Positions 8,011-16,659 of a DNA stretch of 42,581 bases are shown piece after piece (position 1 is the first letter of the stretch; each line of letters begins with the position of its first letter). The stretch spans positions 1 to 42,581 of the forward strand of contig CAIOKY010000105.1 in NCBI GenBank assembly GCA_903858965.1, written 5' to 3'. The stretch comes from an uncultured Nitrosomonadales bacterium. Its GTDB lineage: Bacteria; Pseudomonadota; Gammaproteobacteria; Burkholderiales; Gallionellaceae. The position numbers and the translations under genes are program-made. The notes below the pieces were generated by a model that saw only the letters and a list, made by a program, of their open reading frames with translations, was not told the origin of the DNA and did not search any database.

Positions 8011-8555
8011 GCGGGTTTTTCGCTCATGGGTTTGCTTGCGATATCCGCATTATCCATGAAACGTGCCGCGATCAATCCGTTCACCGTGCCGAACACCAGT
8101 GCGGCAGTGGCGAAGATCGGGATCAGGTAGGCGATGCCGGCATGCGGGATCAGCCACAGGTATACCACCAGCATCTGCCCGGTGATATGCGCGAAGGCAG
8201 CGTAGATGCTGTGGCTGACCGGGCCGAACCAGCGCTTGGGCAAATGCTGTGCGCCGGCCAGCACGATCAGGCTGAGCGTTGCGCCGGACAGGCTGAGAAA
8301 AAATCCCGGCGTCAGAAAATTGCCGAACAGCAAACTGCCCGCGACGACGCGCAGCAGCGATACCCATGCGGCGGTGCGCCAGCCGTAACGTGCCAGCACG
8401 ATCAGCGTGACGATATTCGCCAGCCCCGGTTTGACACCCGGAAGCGGCGAAGGGATGGCGCTTTCCAGCACGGTGAGGCCGAGCGCCACTGCCGCCATGC
8501 GCGCGATGCGATGGTCTTCGGCGGTGGTATCGAGCTTAATAATTGAGGCTGTCAT
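8007..8555 (-). CDS. Gx transporter family membrane protein (HepS-I/EetB-like)
   Basis: Polytopic protein of 182 residues with about five hydrophobic helices and the family pattern L-E-S-A-I-P-x-P-L-P-G-V-K-P-G-L-A-N (about residues 31-48), then a G-x-L-F-x-x-x-L/F-x-x-x-F-x-x-S-x-x-G-A segment. These match the family annotated as heptaprenyl diphosphate synthase component I / Gx transporter, whose substrate is not settled. To my knowledge EetB of the Gram-positive flavin-based extracellular electron transfer locus belongs here. It overlaps the NusG-domain gene by 20 bases upstream and ubiX by 4 bases downstream, so all three are one translational unit. Confidence 0.8.
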   Translation of the reverse strand: MTASIIKLDTTAEDHRIARMAAVALGLTVLESAIPSPLPGVKPGLANIVTLIVLARYGWRTAAWVSLLRVVAGSLLFGNFLTPGFFLSLSGATLSLIVLAGAQHLPKRWFGPVSHSIYAAFAHITGQMLVVYLWLIPHAGIAYLIPIFATAALVFGTVNGLIAARFMDNADIASKPMSEKPA

Positions 8556-8916
8556 ATTTCTTTTTATGGCCTATTAACTCCAGGCTGACTTGATTAGGCA
8601 GGCACAGTGCGATCTCGCCGGCCTGTTGCAGCCAGCCCTGGCGCACGCAATATTGTCTGGGGCTGGGGTCGGAGGCGATGCGCGCCTTGCGCTGCTGGAT
8701 GCTGATGACGCTGATGCCTAGCGGGCCGGGCACTTTGATCTGCTGGTCGGGCGACAGCGGCACCTCGCGAAATATTTTTCCGCCACTGCGGATGATGGCC
8801 TTGTCGGCGAGGTCGCCGCTCCACAGCGTGAGAGTGAGCATGACGACGAACAGGCTGCCCAGCAACAGTGTCAGCCAGTCGCCCGGCTTGATGTGCTGCA
8901 AAGCATTTGCATACAT
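8536..8916 (-). CDS. NusG domain II-containing membrane-anchored protein (EetA-like)
   Basis: Protein of 126 residues with one N-terminal helix (about residues 14-32, LTLLLGSLFVVMLTLTLW) and a small beta domain of the NusG-II type (about 40-118). That domain contains the GPLGISVISIQQRKARI strand, a conserved CVRQGW segment and CLPNQVSLEL. The two Cys in these positions are conserved in the family, as far as I recall. It is not the transcription factor NusG. The family is often next to Gx-transporter and ApbE flavinyltransferase genes; EetA of the flavin-based electron export system is an example. Here it starts 2 bases after the rapZ stop and overlaps the Gx gene. Confidence 0.8.
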   Translation of the reverse strand: MYANALQHIKPGDWLTLLLGSLFVVMLTLTLWSGDLADKAIIRSGGKIFREVPLSPDQQIKVPGPLGISVISIQQRKARIASDPSPRQYCVRQGWLQQAGEIALCLPNQVSLELIGHKKKYDSLNY

Positions 8917-8918
8917 GG

Positions 8919-9758
8919 TTACTGGCCCAGTTCGCGGTGGCGCACCAGCACCTGTTGCTGATGCTCGAAATAGCGCGCGAGTTTTTCGGCGAGATAGACC
9001 GAGCGGTGTTGTCCGCCGGTGCAGCCGATGGCCACGGTCAGATAACTGCGATTGTCGGCGACGAAACTGGGCAGCCAGCGTTCGACGAAATCGCGGATGT
9101 CGCCGAACATATCCTGTGCGCCGGGCGTGTTGTCGAGGAATTCGATCACTGCTTTATCGCGCCCGGTCAGCGGACGCAGCATTGCGTCGTAATGCGGATT
9201 GGGCAGGCAGCGCACATCGAACACCAAGTCAGAATCGAGCGGGATGCCGTGCTTGTAGCCGAACGACTGGAACAGCAGCGTCAGCCGCGCGCGATCCACC
9301 TTGATAAATTGCTTGATCCAGGCGCGCAAGGCGTTGGCGTTGAGCTCGGCGGTGTCGATATGATGGCCGATGTCGCTGATCTCGGCGAGCAATTCGCGCT
9401 CCTGGCTGACGCATTCCGGCAAGGTCTTGATACCATCGCTGAGCGGATGCAGGCGGCGTGTCTCGGAAAAACGTTTGACCAGTGTGTCGGATTGCGCATC
9501 GAGGAACAATACATGTACATCCACGCCCTGCTGCTTGATCTGCTGCAACAGCGGCGGCAGGCGCTGCACGCTGTTGGCGCTGCGCACATCGATGCTGACG
9601 GCGATGTTGCTGTAACCGGCGCGCTGCAGGTTTTCCACCAGTGCAGCGAGCAGGTCTGCGGGCAGGTTGTCAACGCAGTAATAGCCGCTGTCTTCCAACA
9701 CCTTCAGCGCGATGCTTTTGCCGGAGCCTGACAAGCCGCTGATCAGGAATAATTGCAT
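8919..9758 (-). CDS. rapZ: RNase adapter protein RapZ
   Basis: Nucleotide-binding adapter that in E. coli hands GlmZ sRNA to RNase E and senses glucosamine-6-phosphate. The chosen start gives 279 residues (E. coli 284). Walker A GLSGSGKS lies at residues 8-15, and the C-terminal sensing domain contains the signature [17 protein letters not shown]. An upstream in-frame ATG at 9812 would add 18 low-complexity residues (Ser/Asn/Thr/Cys) and overlap hprK by 47 bases; the family begins directly with the Walker A strand, so the start at 9758 is preferred. It follows hprK by 7 bases. Whether a GlmZ-like RNA exists in this lineage cannot be seen here. Confidence 0.9.
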   Translation of the reverse strand: MQLFLISGLSGSGKSIALKVLEDSGYYCVDNLPADLLAALVENLQRAGYSNIAVSIDVRSANSVQRLPPLLQQIKQQGVDVHVLFLDAQSDTLVKRFSETRRLHPLSDGIKTLPECVSQERELLAEISDIGHHIDTAELNANALRAWIKQFIKVDRARLTLLFQSFGYKHGIPLDSDLVFDVRCLPNPHYDAMLRPLTGRDKAVIEFLDNTPGAQDMFGDIRDFVERWLPSFVADNRSYLTVAIGCTGGQHRSVYLAEKLARYFEHQQQVLVRHRELGQ

Positions 9759-9765
9759 CGGTTTT

Positions 9766-10707
9766 TTATTGGTCGTCGTGCAGCAGTTGTTCGTGCCGCT
9801 CGATGAACTCATCCATGCTGTTGATGCCGCGCTGTTGCAGCACGAAGTTGCGCGCTGCCGCTTCCACCAGCACGGCGAGGTTGCGTCCGGCGACCACCGG
9901 AATGTTGACGGTGCTGATGTTCACGCCGAGGACTTCCTGATGCGAAGCATTGATCGGCAGGCGTTCCATTTGCGACAGGTCGCCGCCGGGCGGGCGATGC
10001 AGATGCACGATGAGCTTCAGGCTTTTCTTTCTTCTCACCGCTGTCTCGCCGAACATGGTGCGGATGTTCAATACGCCCAGACCGCGCACCTCGAGAAAGT
10101 CGCGCAACAGTTCCGGGCAGCGGCCCTCCAGCGTATCCGGTGCGATGCGGTGCAGCTCGACGATGTCGTCGGCAACCAGCCCACTGCCGCGCGAGATCAG
10201 CTCCAGCCCGAGTTCGCTCTTGCCGACCGCGCTTTCGCCGGTGATCATCACGCCTACACCCAGCACGTCAAGAAACACGCCATGGCGCGTGGTGGATTCG
10301 GCCAGTTCCTTGGCAAGATAGTGGCGGACCAGCCACATCAGGTGTACGCTGGCCTTGGGTGAAGCGAACAGCGGGATGTTTGAGCGATTGGCGAAGGCGA
10401 TCAGTTCCTCCGGGATATTGTTCGCGCCGGCCACGATCAGACAGGTCGTGCCGCTTTGTTCGATCTGGCGGAACGCGTCATTGCGCTGTTCCGTGCTCAG
10501 GTCGCGCAGATAATCCAGTTCGGTTTCGCTGAGCACCTGCACCCAGTTCGGATGGATCAGGTTGAGATGGCCGATCAGGCCCTTGTTGGAAGTGTTGACC
10601 TCATCGCTATCTACGGTGCGATCGGTGCCGTCCGCCCCGGCAACACGGGTGAGCTGCAGGCGTTCCTGCTTGTCTTCGAACAGTTGCCGGATGTTGACCT
10701 GGCTCAT
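9766..10707 (-). CDS. hprK: HPr kinase/phosphorylase
   Basis: Bifunctional kinase/phosphorylase acting on Ser of HPr. The 313 residues include the catalytic H142 (RHG), the P-loop G157-E-S-A-V-G-K163-S, and the signature [16 protein letters not shown] (about 214-229) with the following KKSLKLIV stretch. In Proteobacteria HprK usually belongs to the regulatory PTS rather than sugar uptake. It overlaps ptsN by 4 bases and precedes rapZ, the normal betaproteobacterial order. No HPr, EI or sugar EII gene is within the window. Confidence 0.95.
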   Translation of the reverse strand: MSQVNIRQLFEDKQERLQLTRVAGADGTDRTVDSDEVNTSNKGLIGHLNLIHPNWVQVLSETELDYLRDLSTEQRNDAFRQIEQSGTTCLIVAGANNIPEELIAFANRSNIPLFASPKASVHLMWLVRHYLAKELAESTTRHGVFLDVLGVGVMITGESAVGKSELGLELISRGSGLVADDIVELHRIAPDTLEGRCPELLRDFLEVRGLGVLNIRTMFGETAVRRKKSLKLIVHLHRPPGGDLSQMERLPINASHQEVLGVNISTVNIPVVAGRNLAVLVEAAARNFVLQQRGINSMDEFIERHEQLLHDDQ

Positions 10708-11165
10708 GCCGCGCTTTTCCAGCCACCGAACAATTGAAAGATGCTGGCGCTGTCTTCGCAGGCGAGCAGGCGAGTACGGAATGACGTGTCGCTGAACATT
10801 TCCGCGAGTTCACCGAGGATTTGCAGGTGCAGATCGGTGGCGCGTTCCGGTACCAGCAGCACGAAGATCAGGTTCACCGGCAGTCCATCCGGCGCATCGA
10901 ACGGAATCGGGTGGGAGGTTTTTACAAATGCGGCTGTTGCGTCGCGCAACTTGGCGATGCGGCCATGCGGGATCGCCACGCCCTGGCCCAAACCGGTCGA
11001 GCCGAGTTTCTCTCGGGCGAACAGGCTGTCGAATACCTGGCTGCGGGCGATCTGCTGGTTGTTCTCAAACAGCAGGCCGACGCGCTCGAACACGCGTTTC
11101 TTGCTGGTGGATTCGGTGTCCAACAGGATGTTGTCGGGCAGCAGGATTTTGCTGATCTGGTTCAT
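10704..11165 (-). CDS. ptsN: Nitrogen-PTS EIIA protein PtsN
   Basis: EIIA-type regulator (153 residues) that takes a phosphoryl group on H67 within the conserved GVAIPHGRI, the hallmark of EIIA(Ntr)/fructose-type EIIA domains. It affects potassium transport, cell-envelope and sigma-54-linked processes in other bacteria. The start follows a purine-rich site, and the stop overlaps hprK's ATG. A large inverted repeat (11185-11239) lies between hpf and this gene. A potassium/proton antiporter gene lies 5 kb away, but no direct link can be shown. Confidence 0.93.
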   Translation of the reverse strand: MNQISKILLPDNILLDTESTSKKRVFERVGLLFENNQQIARSQVFDSLFAREKLGSTGLGQGVAIPHGRIAKLRDATAAFVKTSHPIPFDAPDGLPVNLIFVLLVPERATDLHLQILGELAEMFSDTSFRTRLLACEDSASIFQLFGGWKSAA

Positions 11166-11184
11166 GGTGGGGGCAGATAAATAT

Positions 11185-11239
11185 GGGCGGCGGCCTTCAT
11201 GTTGGATTTTACTGTTTTAAGGAAGGAACCGCGCCGCCC
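11185..11239 (-). other. Inverted repeat in the hpf-ptsN gap
   Basis: Perfect 8-bp GC arms GGGCGGCG (11185-11192) and CGCCGCCC (11232-11239) with a 39-base AT-rich loop fill most of the 82-base gap. In the minus-strand transcript this would form a long stem-loop shortly before the ptsN ribosome site. It has no T tract. It may lower read-through or be a processing site; function is inferred only. Confidence 0.4.
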
Positions 11240-11247
11240 GTTGTTGA

Positions 11248-11574
11248 TTACTCTACAGCGGCATGTTTGCCGGAATCGTCGTGGCGGCGTGCGGACAGCT
11301 TGTCCTTGTGCTTCCGCACTTGACGGTCCAGTTTGTCTACCAGCATCTCGATCGCTGTATACAGATTTTCATCATCGCATTCCACAAACAGGTTTTTGCC
11401 GCTGATGTGCATGGTGGCCTCGGCCTTCTGCTTCAGTTTTTCGACGGAAAGAATGACGTTTACGTCGATGATCACGTTGTCGAAATGGCGTTTGATTTTA
11501 CCAAATTTTTCGGTCGCATAATCGCGAATTGCCGGCGTGATTTCCAGGTGGTGTGCGGTTAGATGGAGGTTCAT
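11248..11574 (-). CDS. hpf: Ribosome hibernation promoting factor (short form)
   Basis: Protein of 108 residues of the HPF/YfiA family, which binds the 30S decoding centre in resting cells and promotes 100S dimers. It begins MNLHLTAHHLEITPAI and has the basic YATEKFGKIKRHF helix, the beta strands and the second helix typical of the family. A short charged tail (RKHKDKLSARRHDDSG) makes it the short form, not the long dimerising form. A clear AAGGAG site lies 8 bases upstream. It follows rpoN by 14 bases, the usual order, and co-transcription with rpoN is likely. Confidence 0.95.
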   Translation of the reverse strand: MNLHLTAHHLEITPAIRDYATEKFGKIKRHFDNVIIDVNVILSVEKLKQKAEATMHISGKNLFVECDDENLYTAIEMLVDKLDRQVRKHKDKLSARRHDDSGKHAAVE

Positions 11575-11588
11575 GAAGTGCTCCTTGT

Positions 11589-13049
11589 TTAGAGTGATTT
11601 ACGGAGATTCACCGGGAGGATGCGTAATGCTTCCCGGTACTTTGCTATGGTACGCCGGGCGACGACTATGCCCTGCTGTGCCAAGATTTCTGACATGCGA
11701 CTGTCGGTAAGCGGCTTGCGCTGGTCTTCAGCGTTGACGAGTTGTTTGATCAACTCGCGTATCGCGGTAGAGGAACAGGTGCCGCCGCTTTCCGTGGCCA
11801 GACCGCTGCCAAAAAAATGCTTGAATTCATATATGCCGCGCGGGGTCAGCATGAATTTTTGTGTGGTGCTGCGGGATACTGTGGATTCGTGGAGTTCCAG
11901 CTCATCGGCGATTTCGCGCAACACCAGCGGTCGCATGCCGATCTCGCCGTGCTCGAAAAAATTTGTCTGCCGCTCAACAATGGCTTGGGCGACGCGCAGA
12001 ATGGTGTCGAAACGCTGTTGCAGGTTCTTGATCAGCCACTTTGCCTCCTGTAATTGTGTGGCGAGTTGCGAGGAGTTCTTCTCGCCGCGCTGTTGCAGGA
12101 TGTTGGCGTAAATCTGGTTCACCCGCAGTTTGGGCATCGCTTCCACATTGAGGCGCGCGTGCCATTTACTTCTGTGTTTTTCCACGACCACGTCGGGCAC
12201 CACGTAATCGGCGACGCTTTGGCCGAACTCCGCGCCAGGCTTTGGGTTCATGTCGGTGATCAGGCATTGTGCAGCGCGCAATTCATCGTCGGTGCAGCGC
12301 AGCAACCTTTTTATTTTGGCAAAATCATGCGCGGCCACCAGGTCGAGATGCTGGCACACCAGCCGGATCGCCAGATCGCGTTCTGGAGTGTCTTCCGGCA
12401 AGGCTTTGAGTTGCAGGGCCAGGCACTCGCCCAGATTGCGCGCGGCCAGACCGGGTTGATCCAGGTGCTGTAATTGCACCAGTGCGGTTTCCAGATCGTC
12501 CAGCGTGATTTCAAGTTCGGCGGGCAGGAAGGCGACCATCTCTTCCAGATCCTGCGCTAGATAACCGTTTTCATCCAGTGCGTCGATCAGCATGCCGACC
12601 ACATGGCGGTCTTTGTCATCCAGAGAGCTGGTGGTCAATTGATTGTGCAGATGGGCGCGCAGGCTGGCTTGTTCGGCAGCCTGTTCCGGATAGGTCTCGT
12701 CTTCATCGTCCGTGCTGCGCATCGCCCCGCCGCCGGTATTCCAATCGGCAGGCTCATTGCCGAAACTGTCTGCGCCAAAATCGTCTGCCACCCGGTCATC
12801 GCCCCGATCATCACTGCGGGACGGTTCGGATTCGTCGCTGGTTGTACTGGTACTGCTGCTGCGCGGCTCGGTTTGGAAGATAGTGGTTGCGGATTCATCG
12901 GCCACTTCCAGCATGGGATTTTCTTCCAGCATGCGCGCGACTTCCTGATGCATATCCTGCGTGGACAGTTGCAGCAAACGAATAGCCTGTTGCAACTGCG
13001 GGGTGAGCGTCAGTTGCTGGGATATGCGAAGTTGGAGAGAGGGTTTCAT
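11589..13049 (-). CDS. rpoN: RNA polymerase sigma-54 factor
   Basis: Alternative sigma factor for -24/-12 promoters, which needs AAA+ enhancer-binding activators. The 486 residues show the Gln/Leu-rich region I (LQLRISQQLTLTPQLQQAIRL within residues 5-25), an acidic region II (about 60-115), the core-binding region, the HTH and the C-terminal RpoN box ARRTIAKYREAL (about 463-474). It lies in the standard lptB-rpoN-hpf-ptsN order. A perfect sigma-54 promoter exists elsewhere in this window (19414-19429), giving it at least one nearby candidate target. Confidence 0.97.
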   Translation of the reverse strand: MKPSLQLRISQQLTLTPQLQQAIRLLQLSTQDMHQEVARMLEENPMLEVADESATTIFQTEPRSSSTSTTSDESEPSRSDDRGDDRVADDFGADSFGNEPADWNTGGGAMRSTDDEDETYPEQAAEQASLRAHLHNQLTTSSLDDKDRHVVGMLIDALDENGYLAQDLEEMVAFLPAELEITLDDLETALVQLQHLDQPGLAARNLGECLALQLKALPEDTPERDLAIRLVCQHLDLVAAHDFAKIKRLLRCTDDELRAAQCLITDMNPKPGAEFGQSVADYVVPDVVVEKHRSKWHARLNVEAMPKLRVNQIYANILQQRGEKNSSQLATQLQEAKWLIKNLQQRFDTILRVAQAIVERQTNFFEHGEIGMRPLVLREIADELELHESTVSRSTTQKFMLTPRGIYEFKHFFGSGLATESGGTCSSTAIRELIKQLVNAEDQRKPLTDSRMSEILAQQGIVVARRTIAKYREALRILPVNLRKSL

Positions 13050-13094
13050 TGCCTGGTGTCGTAGCGGGAAATTGATTCTGCGGAAAACTTTATG

Positions 13095-13823
13095 TCACAG
13101 TTTGAAGTGTTCGCCCAGATACACTTTCCTTACGCCCTCATTATAGATGATTTCATCCGGCTTGCCTTCTGCCATCACCGAACCGGCATTGATGATGTAT
13201 GCACGGTCACAGATACCCAGCGTTTCGCGCACGTTGTGGTCGGTGATCAGCACGCCGATATTGCGTTCCTTGAGGAAGCGGATGATCTTCTGTATGTCCA
13301 GCACGGCGATCGGATCCACGCCGGCGAAAGGTTCATCGAGCAGGATGAAGCGCGGGTCGGTCGCCAAGGCGCGCGCAATCTCGACGCGCCGCCGCTCACC
13401 GCCGGAAAGGCTGACGGCGGGATTGTCGCGGATATGTCCAATATGCAGGTCTTCCAGCAACTTTTCGAGACGATTCTTCATGTCATCTTCGGAGAGTTTC
13501 TGCAATTCCAGTACAGCCTGAATGTTCTGCGACACTGTCAGGCGGCGGAAGATCGAAGCTTCCTGTGGCAAGTAACCCAATCCCAGACGTGCGCGCCGGT
13601 GTATCGGGAAATGGGTGATGTTCTGGTCATCGATGAAGATTTCGCCGCCATCGGCAGCGATCAGGCCTACGATCATGTAGAACGTGGTGGTCTTGCCCGC
13701 GCCGTTCGGGCCGAGCAGGCCCACCACCTCGCCGCTTTTTACCGAAAGCGACGCATCGTGTACCACGATGCGTGAGCCGTATTTCTTTTTCAGTCCAACT
13801 GCGCGCAGTTCACTCATGTTCAT
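13095..13823 (-). CDS. lptB: LPS export ABC transporter ATP-binding protein LptB
   Basis: Cytoplasmic ATPase that drives LPS extraction by LptFG. The 242 residues contain Walker [10 protein letters not shown] (38-46), the Q-loop YLPQEASIF, the signature LSGGERRR, Walker [14 protein letters not shown] and the H-loop ITDHNV. The gene overlaps the lptA stop by 4 bases (ATGA). A second ATG two codons in is an equally possible start. lptF and lptG are not in the window. Confidence 0.96.
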   Translation of the reverse strand: MNMSELRAVGLKKKYGSRIVVHDASLSVKSGEVVGLLGPNGAGKTTTFYMIVGLIAADGGEIFIDDQNITHFPIHRRARLGLGYLPQEASIFRRLTVSQNIQAVLELQKLSEDDMKNRLEKLLEDLHIGHIRDNPAVSLSGGERRRVEIARALATDPRFILLDEPFAGVDPIAVLDIQKIIRFLKERNIGVLITDHNVRETLGICDRAYIINAGSVMAEGKPDEIIYNEGVRKVYLGEHFKL

Positions 13824-14428
13824 TCCGTGGGGACAATAGTTTTGTCAGGCATGATGGATGGCGTACCCGGAGCAGGCGAGGAAGCTTCGGGCGTTTTTGA
13901 TTTGGGTTGCAACACTGCACGCACCCGCTGTGGCTTGGTCGTCGCGGAGTTCTCATCGCTGCTGTCTACCTTGAAGATTTCGGTCTTGACGCTGTATACA
14001 ATATGTTTGCCACTCACTTCATCCAGGTCGCGTTTGAGACGCGCGTTTTCGTGGAAATCCAGCGTGTCAGTGCGCGTGTCATATTCGATGCGTTCGCCAT
14101 AACCTTCCACATATTCATCCGCGCCTTCGCGCTTCTGCCGGAACTCGGCGGTCTTGCCATATGCCGTTGCGTGCTTGAAGCCGTCCTTGTCTTCCACGAC
14201 GATGATCTTGTCGCCACTGAGCAATAGCGTGCCCTGAGATAATCGCACCTTGCCGATAAAAGTACTGATTTGCTTTGCGTCGTCCATCAGTACCTGGTCG
14301 GCTTCCAGGTGGATAGGCTTGCTACGGTCGGCACGTTCGGCAAAACAGGCCGGTGACCAGGGCAGCATAAAGACCGGAACCAGAATGGTTGCCAGAAGGA
14401 GTTTATTGTTTAGCCGGCACATATTCAC
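13820..14428 (-). CDS. lptA: LPS transport periplasmic protein LptA
   Basis: Periplasmic beta-jellyroll bridge for LPS. The 202 residues start with a signal peptide (about 1-30, ending ...ACFA), then the OstA/LptA domain beginning [12 protein letters not shown], followed by repeated G-x-V-x-L/I-x-Q-G-T-L-L-like strands and [26 protein letters not shown] Pro/Ser/Thr-rich tail of about 35 residues (from about 168) is longer than in E. coli LptA (185 residues). It overlaps lptC by 26 bases and lptB by 4. Confidence 0.93.
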   Translation of the reverse strand: MNMCRLNNKLLLATILVPVFMLPWSPACFAERADRSKPIHLEADQVLMDDAKQISTFIGKVRLSQGTLLLSGDKIIVVEDKDGFKHATAYGKTAEFRQKREGADEYVEGYGERIEYDTRTDTLDFHENARLKRDLDEVSGKHIVYSVKTEIFKVDSSDENSATTKPQRVRAVLQPKSKTPEASSPAPGTPSIMPDKTIVPTE

Positions 14429-14984
14429 TGTTGACTCGTGAAAGCAGTTTCAAAGTGCGCGTCTTGCTGTCCATTTCCATGCCTGTCGCATGTACCGTGG
14501 TGTGCGCATCCGTGATGGTCACGGGTTGGTCGGTATTGGTCAAGTTCTGATCCGGGATGATATGCAGGTACCCGGTTTGCAGCGCAAGCTCATCCTGCTT
14601 TGCACTTGCCTCGCGCAACACTTCGACATCATCGTGCAGGAAGATTTCATCGCCTTTGCTGGAAATGGTGCCGCGTTTGGCGATGGCATGTATTGCCGGA
14701 TGTTCGGCAGAAAATATGGTGATGCGCGGCACTTCCAGTGTGGTGCTGTCGTCATCCGGGTAATGCAGCATCTTTTTTGCGGCCATGATGAAGCTTGGCG
14801 CACCCTGCTCATTCAGCTTGGTCGCGGAAAAGTTTTCCACGATGGCATCCGGGTCGTGACGTTTGCTGCTATCGGGTTTGTCCGGCACCGGCAGCACCTG
14901 CTGGTTCAGCCAATAGGTCGCCCCCAGCAAACCGAACAACGGCAACAGCGGCAGCCAGTAACGGGCACGGGAGGAGAAATTCAT
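14403..14984 (-). CDS. lptC: LPS export protein LptC
   Basis: Bitopic inner-membrane protein that passes LPS from LptBFG to LptA. From the ATG at 14984 the product has 193 residues: one N-terminal helix (about 9-27, WLPLLPLFGLLGATYWLNQ) and a periplasmic jellyroll containing DAIVENFSATKLNEQG and YPDDDSTTLEVPRITIF. An earlier in-frame ATG would add 20 residues lying wholly inside kdsC. The chosen start gives an ATGA overlap with the kdsC stop and places the membrane helix at the N-terminus as expected. Confidence 0.9.
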   Translation of the reverse strand: MNFSSRARYWLPLLPLFGLLGATYWLNQQVLPVPDKPDSSKRHDPDAIVENFSATKLNEQGAPSFIMAAKKMLHYPDDDSTTLEVPRITIFSAEHPAIHAIAKRGTISSKGDEIFLHDDVEVLREASAKQDELALQTGYLHIIPDQNLTNTDQPVTITDAHTTVHATGMEMDSKTRTLKLLSRVNSEYVPAKQ

Positions 14985-15499
14985 TGCAGATACGGTGCCA
15001 ATTGTGCATCCAGTGTGCCTTGCGCCGACATGATCATCTCGCATGCTTCGCGTACCGCGCCATGTCCGCCACTTCGTTGCGTGACGTAGTTGGAATGCTC
15101 GCGCACCAAAGACGGTGATTCCGGCACACTGATAGCCAGACCGACATGGCGCATCACCATCAGGTCGACCACATCGTCGCCCATATAGGCCGCAGCATCG
15201 CGCGGCAGTTTGAGCTTGTTGAGCAGATCGACCATTGCTGCGAGCTTGTCTTCCACTCCCTGGTAGACATGCGTGATCCCAAGGTTGCGTGCGCGCGCTT
15301 CGACGCAGCGCGAAGTACGTCCGGTGATGAGGGCGACCTCGATTCCGCTGGCACGCAGCATCTTCAGGCCATGGCCATCCAGTGAATTGAAGCGTTTGAA
15401 TTCTTCACCGGAATCGGAATAATACAATCCGCCGTCGGTCATCACACCATCCACATCAAACGCGACCAGGCGTATCAGCTTTGCGCGGCTTACCAGCAT
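14981..15499 (-). CDS. kdsC: 3-deoxy-D-manno-octulosonate 8-phosphate phosphatase KdsC
   Basis: HAD phosphatase that releases KDO from KDO-8-phosphate for lipid A core synthesis. At 172 residues it matches the compact, cap-less C0 subfamily. The catalytic motif is D15-V-D17-G-V-M-T-D-G; motif II is ALITGRTS, Lys in the KLAAMVDLL region, and motif III is YMGDDVVDLMVM. It lies between kdsD and lptC, so KDO supply and LPS transport genes are grouped. Confidence 0.95.
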   Translation of the reverse strand: MLVSRAKLIRLVAFDVDGVMTDGGLYYSDSGEEFKRFNSLDGHGLKMLRASGIEVALITGRTSRCVEARARNLGITHVYQGVEDKLAAMVDLLNKLKLPRDAAAYMGDDVVDLMVMRHVGLAISVPESPSLVREHSNYVTQRSGGHGAVREACEMIMSAQGTLDAQLAPYLQ

Positions 15500-15520
15500 G
15501 TCATGCTCCCAGATTACTTT

Positions 15521-16507
15521 TTAGATCACTTTTGCATGCAACAGGTCGTGCATGTTCAGCGCACCGACCAGCTTGTTCTGCTCATCCACCACCAGCATCT
15601 GGCTGATGTTGTATTGCTCCATCATTTGCACGGCTTCGGCGGCGAGACTGTCCGGGCCGATACAGCGCGGATGGGCAGACATCACATCGCGCACCGGAGT
15701 GGCATTAAAATCCAGTTTCTTCGCCAGCGTGCGGCGCAGATCGCCATCCGTGTAAATTCCCAGCACATGCTGACCGGCATCCACGATGGCGGTCATGCCC
15801 ACGCCTTTTTTTGAGATTTCAAGGATCGCATCGCCCAGCATCGCATGCTCGCGCACCATCGGCAGCCGTTCACCGCTGCGCATGATGTCACTGACGTGCG
15901 TGAGCAAACGCCGCCCCAGGCTGCCACCGGGATGCGAACGGGCAAAATCTTCCGCACCGAAACCCTTAGCATCCAACAGCGCCATTGCCAGTGCGTCGCC
16001 AAGTGCCAGCGCGGCAGTTGTGCTGGTTGTCGGTGCCAGACCCATCGGGCAAGCCTCCTTGTCGACAGCGGCATTGAGGTGTACATCAGAAACTTTGGCC
16101 AAGGTTGAAGCTGGGTTGCCGGTCATACTGATGAGTTTTGCACCCTGGCGTTTGATGGCAGGGACGATGGCAACAAGTTCCTGGCTTTCGCCGGAATAGG
16201 ACAATGCGATGATGACATCGTCCGGTGTAATCATGCCGAGATCGCCATGGCTGGCTTCGCCCGGATGCACGAAATAGGCAGGGGTGCCGGTGCTGGACAT
16301 GGTCGCGGCGATCTTGCGCGCGATGTGTCCGGACTTGCCCATGCCGCTGACGATGACACGGCCTTGGCAGCGCAGGATGACATTCAGCGCATGGAGGAAA
16401 TTTTCATCAAGGCGCGTGCTGAGTGCCTGTATTGCATCGGCTTCGATTTTCAACACTTCGCGAGCGAGGTCTAGTGCGCGGGGTGCGGCGGAGATCGGTT
16501 TGTCCAT
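15521..16507 (-). CDS. kdsD: D-arabinose 5-phosphate isomerase KdsD/KpsF
   Basis: Converts ribulose-5-phosphate to arabinose-5-phosphate, the first step to KDO. The 328 residues comprise an N-terminal SIS sugar-isomerase domain (GRVIVSGMGKSGHIARKIAA, SSTGTPAYFVHPGEASHGDLG) and two C-terminal CBS domains (about 205-325). The length equals E. coli KdsD. It is the first gene of the long minus-strand row, and its promoter should lie in the 152-base gap before the divergent antiporter gene. Confidence 0.95.
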   Translation of the reverse strand: MDKPISAAPRALDLAREVLKIEADAIQALSTRLDENFLHALNVILRCQGRVIVSGMGKSGHIARKIAATMSSTGTPAYFVHPGEASHGDLGMITPDDVIIALSYSGESQELVAIVPAIKRQGAKLISMTGNPASTLAKVSDVHLNAAVDKEACPMGLAPTTSTTAALALGDALAMALLDAKGFGAEDFARSHPGGSLGRRLLTHVSDIMRSGERLPMVREHAMLGDAILEISKKGVGMTAIVDAGQHVLGIYTDGDLRRTLAKKLDFNATPVRDVMSAHPRCIGPDSLAAEAVQMMEQYNISQMLVVDEQNKLVGALNMHDLLHAKVI

Positions 16508-16659
16508 AGACTGGGATTATAGCAGCGCGTTCAAGCCGCAACGAAATTTTGACCGGCAAGGAATATGGGCTCATGTGGAAATGCGCCAATAAATTTTGAA
16601 AGCATACGCCAATTAGGGCATTATCCGGACATGGCAACGATGTCGCTGGAACACTCATT

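Noticed and set aside
9759-9812. N-terminal extension of RapZ (18 residues)
   Set aside because: Low-complexity Ser/Asn/Thr sequence overlapping hprK; homologues begin at the Walker A strand.
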